Assembly: GCA_958402445.1 (NCBI GenBank)
Contig: CATXTO010000043.1
Coordinates: forward strand, 1 to 15,340
DNA from: an uncultured Eubacteriales bacterium
GTDB taxonomy: Bacteria; Bacillota; Clostridia; Oscillospirales; Oscillospiraceae
Reading direction: 5' to 3'
DNA: 15,340 bases
The notes beneath the pieces were generated by a model, which saw only the letters and a list, made by a program, of their open reading frames with translations, was not told where the DNA came from and ran no database searches. The translations under genes were made by a program, and so were the position numbers. Shown here piece after piece: positions 5,821 to 13,879 of this stretch. Within the stretch, counting starts at the first letter, position 1. Each line of letters begins with the position of its first letter.

Positions 5821-7644
5821 TTACCCCCGGTTTTTCATCATTTCCCGCATCCGGGCCGCGTGATCCAGAACCCGCTTGCGGATGCGCAGGCTTTTGGGGG
5901 TGCATTCCAGCAGTTCATCGTCGGCTAAAAACTCCAGGCACTGCTCCAGGGAGAGAATGCGGGGCGGCGTGAGGCGCAGGGCCTCGTCGGAGCCAGAGGC
6001 CCGCATATTGGTCAGCTGTTTTTTCTTGCAGACGTTTACTGTCATGTCTTCGTTCCGGCTGCAAATGCCCACCACCATGCCTGCGTACACCTGGGCGCCG
6101 GGGCCGATGAACAGCGCCCCCCGCTCCTGCGCGTTATACAGGCCGTAGGAGCTGGTCTCCCCGGACTCAAACGCCACCAGGGAGCCGGTGAGCCGGCGGG
6201 TGATCTCGCCCTTTCTGGGGGCGTAGCTGTCCAGGACGGAGGACAGGATGCCCTCGCCCCTGGTGTCGGTTAAAAACTCGTTCCGGTACCCGAACAGACC
6301 CCGGGACGGCACCAGAAATTCCAGCCGGTAGCGGCTGCCCACAGGCGTCATGGAAACCAGATCGCCCTTCCGGGCGCCGATTTTCTCAATTACCGCGCCC
6401 ATGGTGCCGTCCGGCACGTCCGCCACCATCCGCTCGATGGGCTCGCACACCTGGCCGTCGATTTCCTTGGTGAGAATCCGGGGGGTGGAGACGGAAAATT
6501 CGTAGCCCTCCCGGCGCATGGTCTCCATGAGGATGGACAGGTGCATCTCGCCCCGCCCGGCCACGTTGAACGCGTCGGTGCCCTGCTCGCTCACCCGCAG
6601 GGACACGTCCTTCAAAAGCTCCCGCTGCAGCCGGTCCCGCAGGTTCCGGGAGGTGACGTATTTGCCCTCCCGGCCGGCAAAGGGGCTGTCGTTGACGGAG
6701 AAGGTCATCTCAATGGTGGGCTCCGAAATCTTTACAAAGGGCAGAGGCTCTAAGTGCTCCGGGTCACACAAAGTCCGGCCGATGGTCAGGTCGGCAATGC
6801 CGGAGAGCGCCACGATTTCCCCGGCGGAGGCCTCCTGCACCGGGGCCTTTCCCAGGCCGTCGAACTCGTACAGGGCGGCAATTTTCCCCTTGTCTTTCAT
6901 GGTTTCGTCGTGGTAGTCGCAGACCGACACCTCCTGGTTCACCCGCAGAGTGCCCCGCTCGATGCGGCCAATGCCGATGCGGCCCACATAGTCGTTGTAA
7001 TCAATGGAACTCACCAGCACCTGCAGCGGCCCCGTCGGGTCGCCCTGGGGCGCGGGGATATACTGGAGGATGGTCTCAAACAGGGGCGCCAGGTCCGAAC
7101 CGGCCTGGTCCGGACCGTAGGCCGCAATGCCCTGCCGAGCGGAGCAGAAGACCGTAGGGGAGTCGAACTGCTCGTCCGTTGCGTTCAGGTCCAGCAGCAG
7201 CTCCAGGATCTCGTCCATGACCTCGTGCACCCGGGCGTCGGGCCGGTCCACCTTGTTGACCACCACGATGACCCGGTGGCCCAGCGCCAGGGCCCGCTGG
7301 AGCACGAACCGGGTCTGGGGCATGGGCCCCTCGGCGGCGTCCACCAGCAGCAGGACCCCGTTGACCATTTTCAGAATCCGCTCCACCTCGCCCCCGAAAT
7401 CCGCGTGGCCCGGGGTGTCGACGATATTGATTTTATAGCCTTTATAGTGCACGGCGGTGTTTTTGGCCAGGATGGTGATGCCCCGCTCCCGCTCCAAATC
7501 GCCGGAATCCATGACCCGCTCCACGGTGACCTGGTTTTCCCGGTAAATACCGCCCTGCTTGAGCATCTGGTCCACCAGGGTGGTTTTGCCGTGGTCCACG
7601 TGGGCAATGATGGCAACGTTGCGAATGTTCTCCTGTTTCGCCAT
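5821..7644 (-). CDS. typA: Ribosome-associated translational GTPase TypA/BipA
   Basis: EF-G-like GTPase that binds the ribosome and helps 50S assembly and stress adaptation. The 607-residue length is normal. The G domain has AHVDHGKT (14-21), the RERGITI switch region near 52-58, DTPGH (76-80) and NKVD (130-133). These are followed by domain II, EF-G-like domains III and V (including GRGEMHLSILMETMRREG and GLFGYRNEFLTDTRG) and the TypA-specific C-terminal domain (about 490 onward, with MTVNVCKKKQLTNMR). The ATG at 7644 has AAGGAG about 11 nt upstream, slightly far. It is a single gene with its own promoter, divergent from rimP and convergent with rubrerythrin. Confidence 0.97.
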   Translation of the reverse strand: MAKQENIRNVAIIAHVDHGKTTLVDQMLKQGGIYRENQVTVERVMDSGDLERERGITILAKNTAVHYKGYKINIVDTPGHADFGGEVERILKMVNGVLLLVDAAEGPMPQTRFVLQRALALGHRVIVVVNKVDRPDARVHEVMDEILELLLDLNATDEQFDSPTVFCSARQGIAAYGPDQAGSDLAPLFETILQYIPAPQGDPTGPLQVLVSSIDYNDYVGRIGIGRIERGTLRVNQEVSVCDYHDETMKDKGKIAALYEFDGLGKAPVQEASAGEIVALSGIADLTIGRTLCDPEHLEPLPFVKISEPTIEMTFSVNDSPFAGREGKYVTSRNLRDRLQRELLKDVSLRVSEQGTDAFNVAGRGEMHLSILMETMRREGYEFSVSTPRILTKEIDGQVCEPIERMVADVPDGTMGAVIEKIGARKGDLVSMTPVGSRYRLEFLVPSRGLFGYRNEFLTDTRGEGILSSVLDSYAPRKGEITRRLTGSLVAFESGETSSYGLYNAQERGALFIGPGAQVYAGMVVGICSRNEDMTVNVCKKKQLTNMRASGSDEALRLTPPRILSLEQCLEFLADDELLECTPKSLRIRKRVLDHAARMREMMKNRG

Positions 7645-7691
7645 AAATCAGGTAGCTCCTTCCATGTTCGACCGAAATCTCTCGACTGTAG

Positions 7692-7720
7692 AATATAACA
7701 CATATACAAAAAAAATACAA
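7692..7720 (-). promoter_or_regulatory. Sigma-A-type promoter for typA
   Basis: On the minus strand TTGTAT (7720-7715), a 17-bp T-rich spacer and TATATT (7697-7692) with an extended -10 TG. It lies about 48 bp upstream of the typA ATG. Confidence 0.75.
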
Positions 7721-7768
7721 TGGGTTTAGGCAAAAAAGCGAATTTTTCCCACAGAGTTCCGCAAAAAC

Positions 7769-7894
7769 GTAGGGGCGTGCTTTGCGCGCCCGCAAACCTA
7801 TGAGATGAGACGCGGGTTCGCGGAACGACCGCAGGTCGCCCTGCATCCCGGTATCGGAGGATTCTCCCGGCGGGCGAGCACAGCTCGCCCCTAC
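7769..7894. repeat. Palindromic composite with long interior
   Basis: The left end GTAGGGGCG opens a GGGCGTGC-TTT-GCGCGCCC hairpin (one wobble pair). The interior of about 75 bp holds a decayed GGAACGACC-GCA-GGTCG hairpin. The right half is GGGCGAGC-ACA-GCTCGCCC ending CGCCCCTAC. It is located upstream of the typA promoter. Confidence 0.85.
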
Positions 7895-7917
7895 AACGAA
7901 CCATGGATAGAGACCCC

Positions 7918-7965
7918 GTAGGGGCGTGCTTTGCACGCCCGCGGGCGACCACAGGTCGCCCCTAC
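7918..7965. repeat. Minimal 48-bp double-hairpin composite
   Basis: Same architecture as 1994-2041, with GTAGGGGCG and CGCCCCTAC ends and a shared CGCCCGCGGGCG centre. Its two hairpins are GGGCGTGC-TTT-GCACGCCC and GGGCGACC-ACA-GGTCGCCC. No internal spacer is present. Confidence 0.9.
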
Positions 7966-8125
7966 ATTCCGATGAAAGGGGCGTCCTGCCGTTTTCCGAG
8001 GCTGGAAGGACCCCGAGCCGGCCCCGCGCCGCCGTGCCGGAAAAACCGGGCTGGCCGGGAAGGGGAAATCGGTCTCCCGCCGGGTTTACGACGGAATTTT
8101 TTGATTATTTTCTTGCAAGTCCCCC
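7966..8125. other. Intergenic stretch without recognised function
   Basis: GC-rich sequence that turns AT-rich from about 8095. It includes short self-complementary pieces (for example CCGGAAAAACCGG near 8038-8050) and a weak stem followed by AATTTTTT near 8080-8102. I see no gene and cannot support a named small RNA. Confidence 0.5.
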
Positions 8126-8154
8126 TTGCAAATTGGATAAAAAGGTGATATAAT
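8126..8154 (+). promoter_or_regulatory. Sigma-A-type promoter for the rimP-nusA-infB operon
   Basis: TTGCAA (8126-8131), a 17-bp spacer and a perfect TATAAT (8149-8154) with an extended -10 TG. The predicted start, near 8161, leaves a leader of about 70 nt. Confidence 0.88.
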
Positions 8155-8167
8155 GTTCACAATCTAA

Positions 8168-8207
8168 CGTAAGACTTACGAAAGAGAGGGGCGCGCCCCT
8201 CTCTTTC
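8168..8207 (+). promoter_or_regulatory. Two adjacent palindromes in the rimP operon leader
   Basis: CGTAAG-A-CTTACG (8168-8180) is a perfect 6-1-6 inverted repeat close to the predicted transcription start, which suits a protein-binding site. It abuts a perfect 28-bp palindrome (8180-8207) with 14-bp arms, GAAAGAGAGGGGCG and its complement. As RNA the second would form a very stable hairpin, followed by CTTG rather than a true U-tract. It could be an attenuator-like element or a 5' stabiliser for the nusA operon, which is feedback-controlled in other bacteria. The function here is inferred only. Confidence 0.65.
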
Positions 8208-8229
8208 TTGCTGAGAAAGGCGTGTTGAG

Positions 8230-8682
8230 ATGAAAGTGACAGAGCAGGTAGCGGCCTTTGCCAGACCCGTGGTGGAGGAACACGGCTGCAGCCTCTGGGA
8301 TGTGGAATATGTCCGGGAAGGCGCGGATTGGTATCTGCGCGTGTATATCGATAAGGAGGGGGGCGTGGATATCGCGGACTGCGAGGCCATCTCCCGGGCC
8401 CTGGACCCCATTTTGGATCAGCAGGACCCCATTGCCGACAGCTATCACTTCGAAGTCTGCTCCGCAGGGCTGGAGCGGGCGCTGAAGCGGCCCCAGGATT
8501 TCCAGCAGTTTTTGGGCAGCCCGGTGCTGGTGAAGCTGTTCCGCCCCAAAAACGGCGGCAAGGAATTCGCCGGCATTCTCCAGGGCTACCAGGACGGCGA
8601 TGTGACCGTGGAGGTAGCCGGCAGCCCCATTACCTTTGAAAAATCGGAGGTCGCCCTGGTGCGGCTCCGGGTGGAATTCTGA
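8230..8682 (+). CDS. rimP: Ribosome maturation factor RimP
   Basis: Binds the 30S subunit late in assembly. The 150-residue protein has the RimP alpha/beta N-terminal domain with the pattern LRVYID, DCEAISRALDPILD and EVCSAGLERALKRPQDF (the usual SPGLERPL appears here as SAGLERAL at about 77-84). A small SH3-like C-terminal domain ends in VALVRLRVEF. Length is typical. It is the first gene of the operon and starts about 70 nt after the predicted transcription start. The ribosome binding site (AGAAAGG about 9 nt before the ATG) is weaker than those of its neighbours. The nusA start codon comes 14 nt after the stop. Confidence 0.95.
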   Translation: MKVTEQVAAFARPVVEEHGCSLWDVEYVREGADWYLRVYIDKEGGVDIADCEAISRALDPILDQQDPIADSYHFEVCSAGLERALKRPQDFQQFLGSPVLVKLFRPKNGGKEFAGILQGYQDGDVTVEVAGSPITFEKSEVALVRLRVEF

Positions 8683-8696
8683 CAGGAGGAAAAGTC

Positions 8697-9854
8697 ATGG
8701 CCAGAGGCGCAAAAGCAAAGAAGAATCCGGAGCCCGAGCTCTGCCAGCCGGCGGAGATCTTCGCCGCCCTGAAGATGCTGGAGAAGGAGCGGGGCATTCC
8801 GGTGGACTATATGGTGGAGCGGATCAAGCAGGCTCTGGTAAACGCCTATCGGAAGGACCGGGAGGACCACCGGGAGGTGCCCGCGGAAAACGTGTTGGTG
8901 GAGCTGACGGAAGCGGCCATGTCCATGGTGCAGCAGAAGACCGTATCGGAGGAGCCGGAGGACCCGGCCCTGGAAATCGCCCTGGACGCGGCCCGGAACC
9001 TGGACCCCGCCGCCCAAGTGGGAGACGTGGTGCGAATTCCTGTAAAAATTGAAAATTTCGGCCGCATTGCCGCCCAGACCGCCAAACAGGTCATCATTCA
9101 GGGCATTCGGGAGGCGGAGCGGGGCGCCATTTATGAGAGCTATTCCTCCAAGGCCCAGGAAATCCTCACCGGCACCGTGCTGCGCATCGACCCCAACTCC
9201 GGTGATATGATCGTCCGGGTGGGCACCGGCACGGAGCGGTCCGACGCCCTTCTACGCGCCGGCGAGCAAATCCCCGGGGAGGTCTACCGGGAGGGAGATC
9301 TGATCCGGGTCTATGTGGTGGATGTGCATCGCTCCACCCGGGGACCGCAAATCGCCGTGTCCCGCACCCACCCCAACCTGGTGCGCCGGCTCTTTGAGCT
9401 GGAGGTGCCGGAGATTGCCGAGGGCCTGGTGGAGGTGCGGAACATCGCCCGGGAGCCCGGCTCCCGGACCAAGCTGGCGGTGCGGGCCGCCCAGGAGGGC
9501 ATCGATCCCGTGGGCGCCTGCGTGGGTCCCCGGGGCGGCCGGGTTGGCGCCGTGGTGACGGAGCTGCACGGGGAGAAGATGGACATCATCACCTGGTCGG
9601 AGGACCCCGGCGCGTATGTGGCCTCGGCCCTGAGCCCGGCCACCGTGCTCTCAGTCACCCAGCTGCCCGGCCAGAAGGCCTGCCGGGTCATCGTGCCCGA
9701 CGATCAGCTCAGCCTGGCCATCGGCAAGGAGGGCCAGAACGCCCGGCTTGCCGCCCGGCTCACTGGCTATAAAATTGACATTAAACCCGCTTCCCAGGCC
9801 CAGGAGGAGCCGGATCCCCCGGAGGAAGATTTGCTGGAGGCGGAGCTGGACTGA
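8697..9854 (+). CDS. nusA: Transcription termination/antitermination factor NusA
   Basis: Binds RNA polymerase and nascent RNA to control pausing, termination and antitermination. The 385-residue protein has an N-terminal polymerase-binding domain (about 17-135), an S1 domain (about 150-220, with LTGTVLRIDPNSGDMIVRVG), KH1 with DPVGACVGPRGGRV (about 270-285) and KH2 with AIGKEGQNARLAARLTG (about 345-361). A short acidic tail follows and there are no C-terminal acidic repeats, as is usual for Bacillota. KH1 reads GGRVGAVV where GARVQ-like sequence is common. The first 15 or so residues are a basic extension before the usual start. A good AGGAGG lies 7 nt before the ATG. Confidence 0.97.
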   Translation: MARGAKAKKNPEPELCQPAEIFAALKMLEKERGIPVDYMVERIKQALVNAYRKDREDHREVPAENVLVELTEAAMSMVQQKTVSEEPEDPALEIALDAARNLDPAAQVGDVVRIPVKIENFGRIAAQTAKQVIIQGIREAERGAIYESYSSKAQEILTGTVLRIDPNSGDMIVRVGTGTERSDALLRAGEQIPGEVYREGDLIRVYVVDVHRSTRGPQIAVSRTHPNLVRRLFELEVPEIAEGLVEVRNIAREPGSRTKLAVRAAQEGIDPVGACVGPRGGRVGAVVTELHGEKMDIITWSEDPGAYVASALSPATVLSVTQLPGQKACRVIVPDDQLSLAIGKEGQNARLAARLTGYKIDIKPASQAQEEPDPPEEDLLEAELD

Positions 9855-9944
9855 CCACACTGAAAAATGTTTTGCATTTCTCTGACATAAGCAGGGCGGA
9901 AAGCCTGCTGCCACAACCACCGTCTGGAAAAGGAGGGAGCCTGC

Positions 9945-10217
9945 ATGCAGAAGAAAATTCCCATGCGTCAATGTATGGGCTGCCGGGAGCGGAAGCCGAA
10001 AAAAGAGCTGATCCGCGTGGTTCGTTCGCCGGAAGGCGCCGTGAGCCTGGATTTCCGGGGCAAGGCTCCCGGACGGGGCGCTTACCTATGTCCCGACCCA
10101 GGCTGCCTGAAGCGGGCCGTGCGTTCCAAGGCCCTGGAGCGGAGTTTGGAGACTCCGGTCCCGGAGGAGCTGCTGGCCCGGCTGGCCCAGGAAATGGAGG
10201 CTGCCCATGAGACCTAA
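9945..10217 (+). CDS. rnpM: RNase P modulator RnpM (YlxR family, DUF448)
   Basis: Small basic RNA-binding protein; the family was reported to bind RNase P RNA and modulate tRNA processing. The 90 residues include the hallmark MRQCMGCRERKPKKELIRVVR (split: MRQCMGC at 7-13, then ELIRVVR), GRGAYLCP (about 44-51) and CLKRAV. It starts after AAGGAGGG with 7 nt spacing. A 90-nt gap separates it from nusA. This gap holds a short AGCAGG/CCTGCT stem (9890-9909) without a T-tract, so it is unlikely to terminate. The end overlaps ylxQ by 11 nt, suggesting translational coupling. Confidence 0.93.
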   Translation: MQKKIPMRQCMGCRERKPKKELIRVVRSPEGAVSLDFRGKAPGRGAYLCPDPGCLKRAVRSKALERSLETPVPEELLARLAQEMEAAHET

Positions 10218-10758
10218 CGCCCGCAATTACCTATCCCTGGCCCAGAAGGCCGGCAGGATCCAGGTGGGGGAGGAGCCCGCCGTGGCCGCGCTCCGATCCG
10301 GGCACGCCCGCCTGCTGCTGGTGGCCCGGGACGCCGGCGGTCATACCCTGCGCCGGGCCCGCGCCCTGACCGCCGGCGGTCAGGGGCTCTGCGTCACCGT
10401 CCCCTTCTCCAAGGAGGAGCTGGGGCAGGCGCTGGGGCGCGGCGTGGTGTCCCTGGCGGCCCTGACGGACGCCCCTTTGGCCTTGGCCTTTTTGCAGGCC
10501 CTGGAGGACCCGGCGCGGTACGCCGGCGCCCTGGAAGAGCTGACCCGTAGAACCCAGCGGGCGCGGCAGCGCCAGAAGGAAGCAAAGGCCCACCGGAACA
10601 ACCTCCGGCAGGGCGTGGTAAAGAAACGCTCCCCGGCGCGCCCGTCTGCCGGAAGCCCCCGGCCTGCCGGGGCGGAGCAGACAACCGGCGGGCAGAGGCA
10701 GCGCAGGCCCCAAGACGGCAGGCACGGCAAGAAGTCACATGGAGGTGCAACGCGATGA
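10207..10758 (+). CDS. ylxQ: L7Ae-family ribosomal-like protein YlxQ with long basic tail
   Basis: Predicted kink-turn RNA-binding protein of the L7Ae/L30e family; its precise role in Bacillota is not settled. Residues 1-100 form the domain, with LSLAQKAGRIQVGEE (about 9-23), LLLVARDAG and VSLAALTDAPLALAFLQAL. Residues 105-183 are an unusual extension rich in Arg, Lys, Gln, Gly and Pro (for example RRTQRARQRQKEAKAHR), probably disordered. B. subtilis YlxQ is only about 100 residues. The extension is in the same frame up to the ATGA overlap with infB (4 nt). It also contains the infB ribosome binding site, so this part of the DNA carries two signals. Confidence 0.9.
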   Translation: MRPNARNYLSLAQKAGRIQVGEEPAVAALRSGHARLLLVARDAGGHTLRRARALTAGGQGLCVTVPFSKEELGQALGRGVVSLAALTDAPLALAFLQALEDPARYAGALEELTRRTQRARQRQKEAKAHRNNLRQGVVKKRSPARPSAGSPRPAGAEQTTGGQRQRRPQDGRHGKKSHGGATR

Positions 10759-13088
10759 GTTTTATGAAATACCGGATCCGGGAGGTGGCCACTGATTTTG
10801 ACATGGCCCCCAAGGACGTGGCGCAAATCGTCGCCCAATATTTTGAGAAGCCGAAGAGCAACAGTCAGGTGCTCACGGACGAGCAGCTGAACATGGTTTT
10901 CGACCATCTCACCCAGAACCATCAAATCGATTCTCTGGAGCAGGTTTTCGCTGTGGCCAGGGAGGAGCCCAAGGCCAAGAAGGCCCCGGAGGCCATTCCC
11001 CCTCAGCCCGCCCAGCCTCCTCAGAACCGGCCCCAGCAGCCCGCCGCCTCCGGCGCCGCCCCGAAGCCTTCGGAGCCCGGCAAGCCCGCCGCTTCCCAGC
11101 GTCACCGGGAGCGCCGGGTGGTGGACACCTCCGCCGTGCAGGTCAACGCCGCTCGGTTTGACGACCGGGTGGACACCCTTGTCTCGGAGAAGGTGCAGAA
11201 CATCTCCGGCGGCAAGCAGAAAATTGGCGGGAACAAGAGCCGCGGGAATAAAAAGGGCGGCCGGTTCCAGGGCAGCAAATCCCGCAGCGAGGAGCAGGAG
11301 AAGATGCGCCGGCTCCGGCTGGAGGTCCTTAAGAAGATTCCTCTGACCGTAAAGATTCCCGAGGAGATCACCGTGGGCGAGCTGGCCAGCCGCATGAAGA
11401 AAACTGCCAGCGAAGTCATCAAGGCCCTGATGCGAAACGGCATTCTAGCCTCGATCAATCAGACTGTGGACTTTGAAACCGCCGAGTTTGTGGCCACGGA
11501 AATGGGCTGCCGGGTGGAAAAGGAGGTCACGGTCACCATCGAGGAGCAAATCATTGACGATCACGTGGACACCGCCGATGAGCTCCAGCCCCGCCCGCCT
11601 GTGGTGGTGGTCATGGGGCACGTGGACCACGGCAAGACCAGCCTTTTGGACGCGGTGCGCAATACCAACGTGGTCTCCGGGGAGGCAGGCGGCATCACCC
11701 AGCACATCGGCGCCTACACCGTGCGCGTGAACGGCAACCCCATCACCTTCCTGGATACCCCGGGCCACGCGGCCTTTACCTCCATGCGGGCTCGGGGCGC
11801 CAAGTGCACGGACATCGCCATCCTGGTGGTGGCCGCGGACGACGGCATCATGCCCCAGACCGTGGAGGCCATCAACCACGCCAAGGCAGCCAAGATTCCC
11901 ATCATTGTGGCCATCAACAAGATGGATAAGCACGGTGCCAACCCGGACCGGATCAAGCAGCAGCTCACGGAGTATGAGCTGGTGCCGGAGGAGTGGGGCG
12001 GGGAGACCGTGGTGTGTCCCATCTCCGCCAAAAACGGACAGGGCATCGACCAGCTTTTGGAGATGGTGATTCTCACGGCGGAGATGCAGGAGCTCCGGGC
12101 CAACCCCAACCGGCCCGCCCGGGGCACGGTGATCGAGGCCCGGCTGGACCGGAGTCGGGGCCCCATCGCCACCTTGCTGATTCAAAACGGCACCCTGAAG
12201 CAGTCGGACGCCATCATCGCCGGCACCGCCGTGGGCCGGGTCCGGGTCATGACCGACGACAAGGGCCGCACGGTGAAGACCGCGGGACCCTCCATTCCGG
12301 TGGAGATCACGGGCCTGGCCGACGTGCCCACCCCAGGCGACGAGTTTGACGCGGTCTCCGACGAGCGCATGGCCCGCCAGCTGGTGGAGCAGCGCCGGCA
12401 GGCGGAGAAGGACGCCGCCGCCAAGCGCAATACCAAGGTCACGCTGGATAACCTCTTCGCCAAGATGCAGGAGGGCGAGATGAAGGAGCTGAACCTCATC
12501 GTCAAGGCCGACGTGCAGGGCTCCGCGGAGGCCCTGAAGACCAGCCTTTTGAAGCTGTCCAACGAGGAGGTCCGGGTCCAGGTGATTCACACCGGCGTGG
12601 GCGCCATCAACGAGTCGGATATTCTTCTGGCCTCCACCGCCAACGCCATTGTGGTGGGCTTCAACGTCCGGCCCGACGCGGCGGCCCAGGCCAGTGCCGC
12701 CCGGTCCAAGGTGGATACCCGCATGTACCGGGTGATTTACGACGCCATCGATGAAATCGAATCCGCCATGAAGGGCATGCTCTCGCCCAAGTTCCGGGAG
12801 GCCGTCACGGGTCATGCCGAGGTCCGGCAGACCTACAAGGCCAGCGCTGTGGGCACCATTGCCGGCTGCTATGTGAAGGACGGCAAGGTGTCCCGGGACG
12901 CCCAGGTTCGGGTGCTGCGGGACAACGTGGTGATTCACCAGGGCCAGGTGGGCTCCCTGCAGCGGTTTAAGGACTCCGTCAAGGAGGTCGCCGCGGGCTA
13001 CGAGTGCGGCATGGCCATTGAGAAGTTCAACGACATCAAAGAGGGCGACGTGTTCGAGTGCTTCGTGATGGAGGAGATCAAACCCTGA
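10755..13088 (+). CDS. infB: Translation initiation factor IF-2
   Basis: GTPase that brings fMet-tRNA to the 30S subunit and promotes subunit joining. The 777-residue protein has an IF2_N-type start (YRIREVATDFDM), a low-complexity Pro/Gln/Ala and Lys/Arg linker (about 70-190), a second IF2_N domain (about 195-250), then the G domain: GHVDHGKT (288-295), GGITQHIG, DTPGHAAF, NKMDKHG and SAKNGQG. Domains II, III and the initiator-tRNA-binding C terminus follow (VGSLQRFKDSVKEV, then ECG and a short acidic end). GGAGGTG lies 7 nt before the ATG. The start overlaps ylxQ by 4 nt. A long open frame on the opposite strand is a codon-bias shadow. Confidence 0.98.
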   Translation: MSFMKYRIREVATDFDMAPKDVAQIVAQYFEKPKSNSQVLTDEQLNMVFDHLTQNHQIDSLEQVFAVAREEPKAKKAPEAIPPQPAQPPQNRPQQPAASGAAPKPSEPGKPAASQRHRERRVVDTSAVQVNAARFDDRVDTLVSEKVQNISGGKQKIGGNKSRGNKKGGRFQGSKSRSEEQEKMRRLRLEVLKKIPLTVKIPEEITVGELASRMKKTASEVIKALMRNGILASINQTVDFETAEFVATEMGCRVEKEVTVTIEEQIIDDHVDTADELQPRPPVVVVMGHVDHGKTSLLDAVRNTNVVSGEAGGITQHIGAYTVRVNGNPITFLDTPGHAAFTSMRARGAKCTDIAILVVAADDGIMPQTVEAINHAKAAKIPIIVAINKMDKHGANPDRIKQQLTEYELVPEEWGGETVVCPISAKNGQGIDQLLEMVILTAEMQELRANPNRPARGTVIEARLDRSRGPIATLLIQNGTLKQSDAIIAGTAVGRVRVMTDDKGRTVKTAGPSIPVEITGLADVPTPGDEFDAVSDERMARQLVEQRRQAEKDAAAKRNTKVTLDNLFAKMQEGEMKELNLIVKADVQGSAEALKTSLLKLSNEEVRVQVIHTGVGAINESDILLASTANAIVVGFNVRPDAAAQASAARSKVDTRMYRVIYDAIDEIESAMKGMLSPKFREAVTGHAEVRQTYKASAVGTIAGCYVKDGKVSRDAQVRVLRDNVVIHQGQVGSLQRFKDSVKEVAAGYECGMAIEKFNDIKEGDVFECFVMEEIKP

Positions 13089-13123
13089 GCCTGCGCGACT
13101 GATGGCAAACGGTAGGGAGCCTC

Positions 13124-13231
13124 GTCGGGGCAAAATCCGCTTTTGCTTCGGCGGCTAATTTGCCACAACCCGCACCGCTGCCTTGACCCCCTCTCCAAAC
13201 CAAACCCGCTTACGCTGGGCTTCGATTTGGG
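13124..13231 (+). repeat. Copy of the longer dispersed element
   Basis: A diverged copy of the element at 5178-5296, in the same orientation: TCGGGGCAAAATCCGCT, then a G/C-rich middle, CCCTCTCCAAACC, and an ending in CCCGCTTACGCTGGGCTT (compare CCCGCTTCGCAGGGCTTTGG). It starts about 35 bp after the infB stop and precedes the 136-bp array. No coding potential is visible. Confidence 0.75.
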
Positions 13232-13249
13232 TCGGTAATTTGATCATAA

Positions 13250-13775
13250 AATGTAGGAGCGGCCTGTGGCCGCCCGCCAAAATTGGCAGACCTGGAGCGC
13301 TCCCCGGCGGGCGTGCAAAGCACGCCCCTACAGGGGAACGGCGGGCGTGGGAAGCACGTCCCCACAGGATGGAACCGGTCCGGGGAATGTAGGGGCGGCC
13401 TGTGGCCGCCCGCCAAAACCGGCAGGCCTGGAACGGCCCCCGGCGGGCGTGCAAAGCACGCCCCTACAGAGGAACGGCGGGCGTGGGAAGCACGTCCCCA
13501 CAGGATGGAACCGGTCCGGGGAATGTAGGGGCGGCCTGTGGCCGCCCGCCAAAACCGGCAGACCTGGAGCATTCCCCGGCGGGCGTGCGAAGCACGCCCT
13601 TACAGGGGAACGGCGGGCGTGGGAAGCGCGTCCCCACAGGATGGAACCGGTCCGGGGAATGTAGGGGCGACCTGTGGCCGCCCGCCAAAACCGGCAGACC
13701 TGGAGCATTCCCCGGCAGGCATGCAAAGCACGCCCCTACAGAGGAAGGACGGGCGTGGGAAGCGCGCCTCTACAA
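13250..13775. repeat. Tandem array of palindromic composites, 136-bp period, about 3.9 units
   Basis: Units start at 13250, 13386, 13522 and 13658, each exactly 136 bp apart. Each contains a left hairpin (GGGCGGCC-TGT-GGCCGCCC), a 30-bp spacer (AAAACCGGCAGACCTGG core), a right hairpin (GGGCGTGC-AAA-GCACGCCC), then a third decayed hairpin (GGGCGTG...CACGTCC) and a linker containing ATGGAACCGGTCCGGGG. The last unit has diverged at its right end. The period is not a multiple of three, and similar open frames appear in successive frames at 136-bp offsets, which shows they are not genes. The array splits the usual infB-rbfA pairing. Confidence 0.95.
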
Positions 13776-13783
13776 AGGGCCTG

Positions 13784-13817
13784 ACCGCCGCGCCGCCTGT
13801 GCGGCTCGGCGGTTTTT
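13784..13817 (+). terminator. Rho-independent terminator between infB and rbfA
   Basis: The arms ACCGCCG-C-GCCGC (13784-13796) and GCGGC-T-CGGCGGT (13801-13813) form a 12-bp stem with one internal mismatch and a CTGT loop, followed by TTTT. It points with the operon and lies 91 bp before rbfA, so it should separate rbfA-nrnA from infB at least partly. Confidence 0.85.
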
Positions 13818-13862
13818 CAGTTGTGGAGAATTTCGCCCCACCATGGGCACACTATGGATACC

Positions 13863-13879
13863 CGGGGAGACGCTCCCCG
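13863..13879 (+). promoter_or_regulatory. Hairpin in the rbfA leader
   Basis: CGGGGAG-ACG-CTCCCCG is a perfect 7-bp stem with a 3-nt loop, ending about 15 nt before the rbfA ribosome binding site. No T-tract follows. A TATGGA box just upstream (13853-13858) is a weak -10 candidate without a convincing -35, so the rbfA promoter is not established. Confidence 0.45.

Noticed and set aside
6754..7698. 314-residue open frame on the plus strand
   Set aside because: Antisense shadow of typA, rich in Val, His, Gln and Gly.
7966..8125. Small RNA gene (for example 6S-like) before the rimP promoter
   Set aside because: Some short stems and a weak T-rich end are present, but no promoter and no conserved structure could be recognised.
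9855..9944. Attenuator between nusA and rnpM
   Set aside because: A six-pair AGCAGG/CCTGCT stem exists, but no T-tract or alternative structure follows it.
11445..13133. 562-residue open frame on the minus strand
   Set aside because: Fully antisense to infB, with His/Gly/Leu-rich low-complexity composition typical of a GC-rich shadow frame, while infB has all IF2 motifs.
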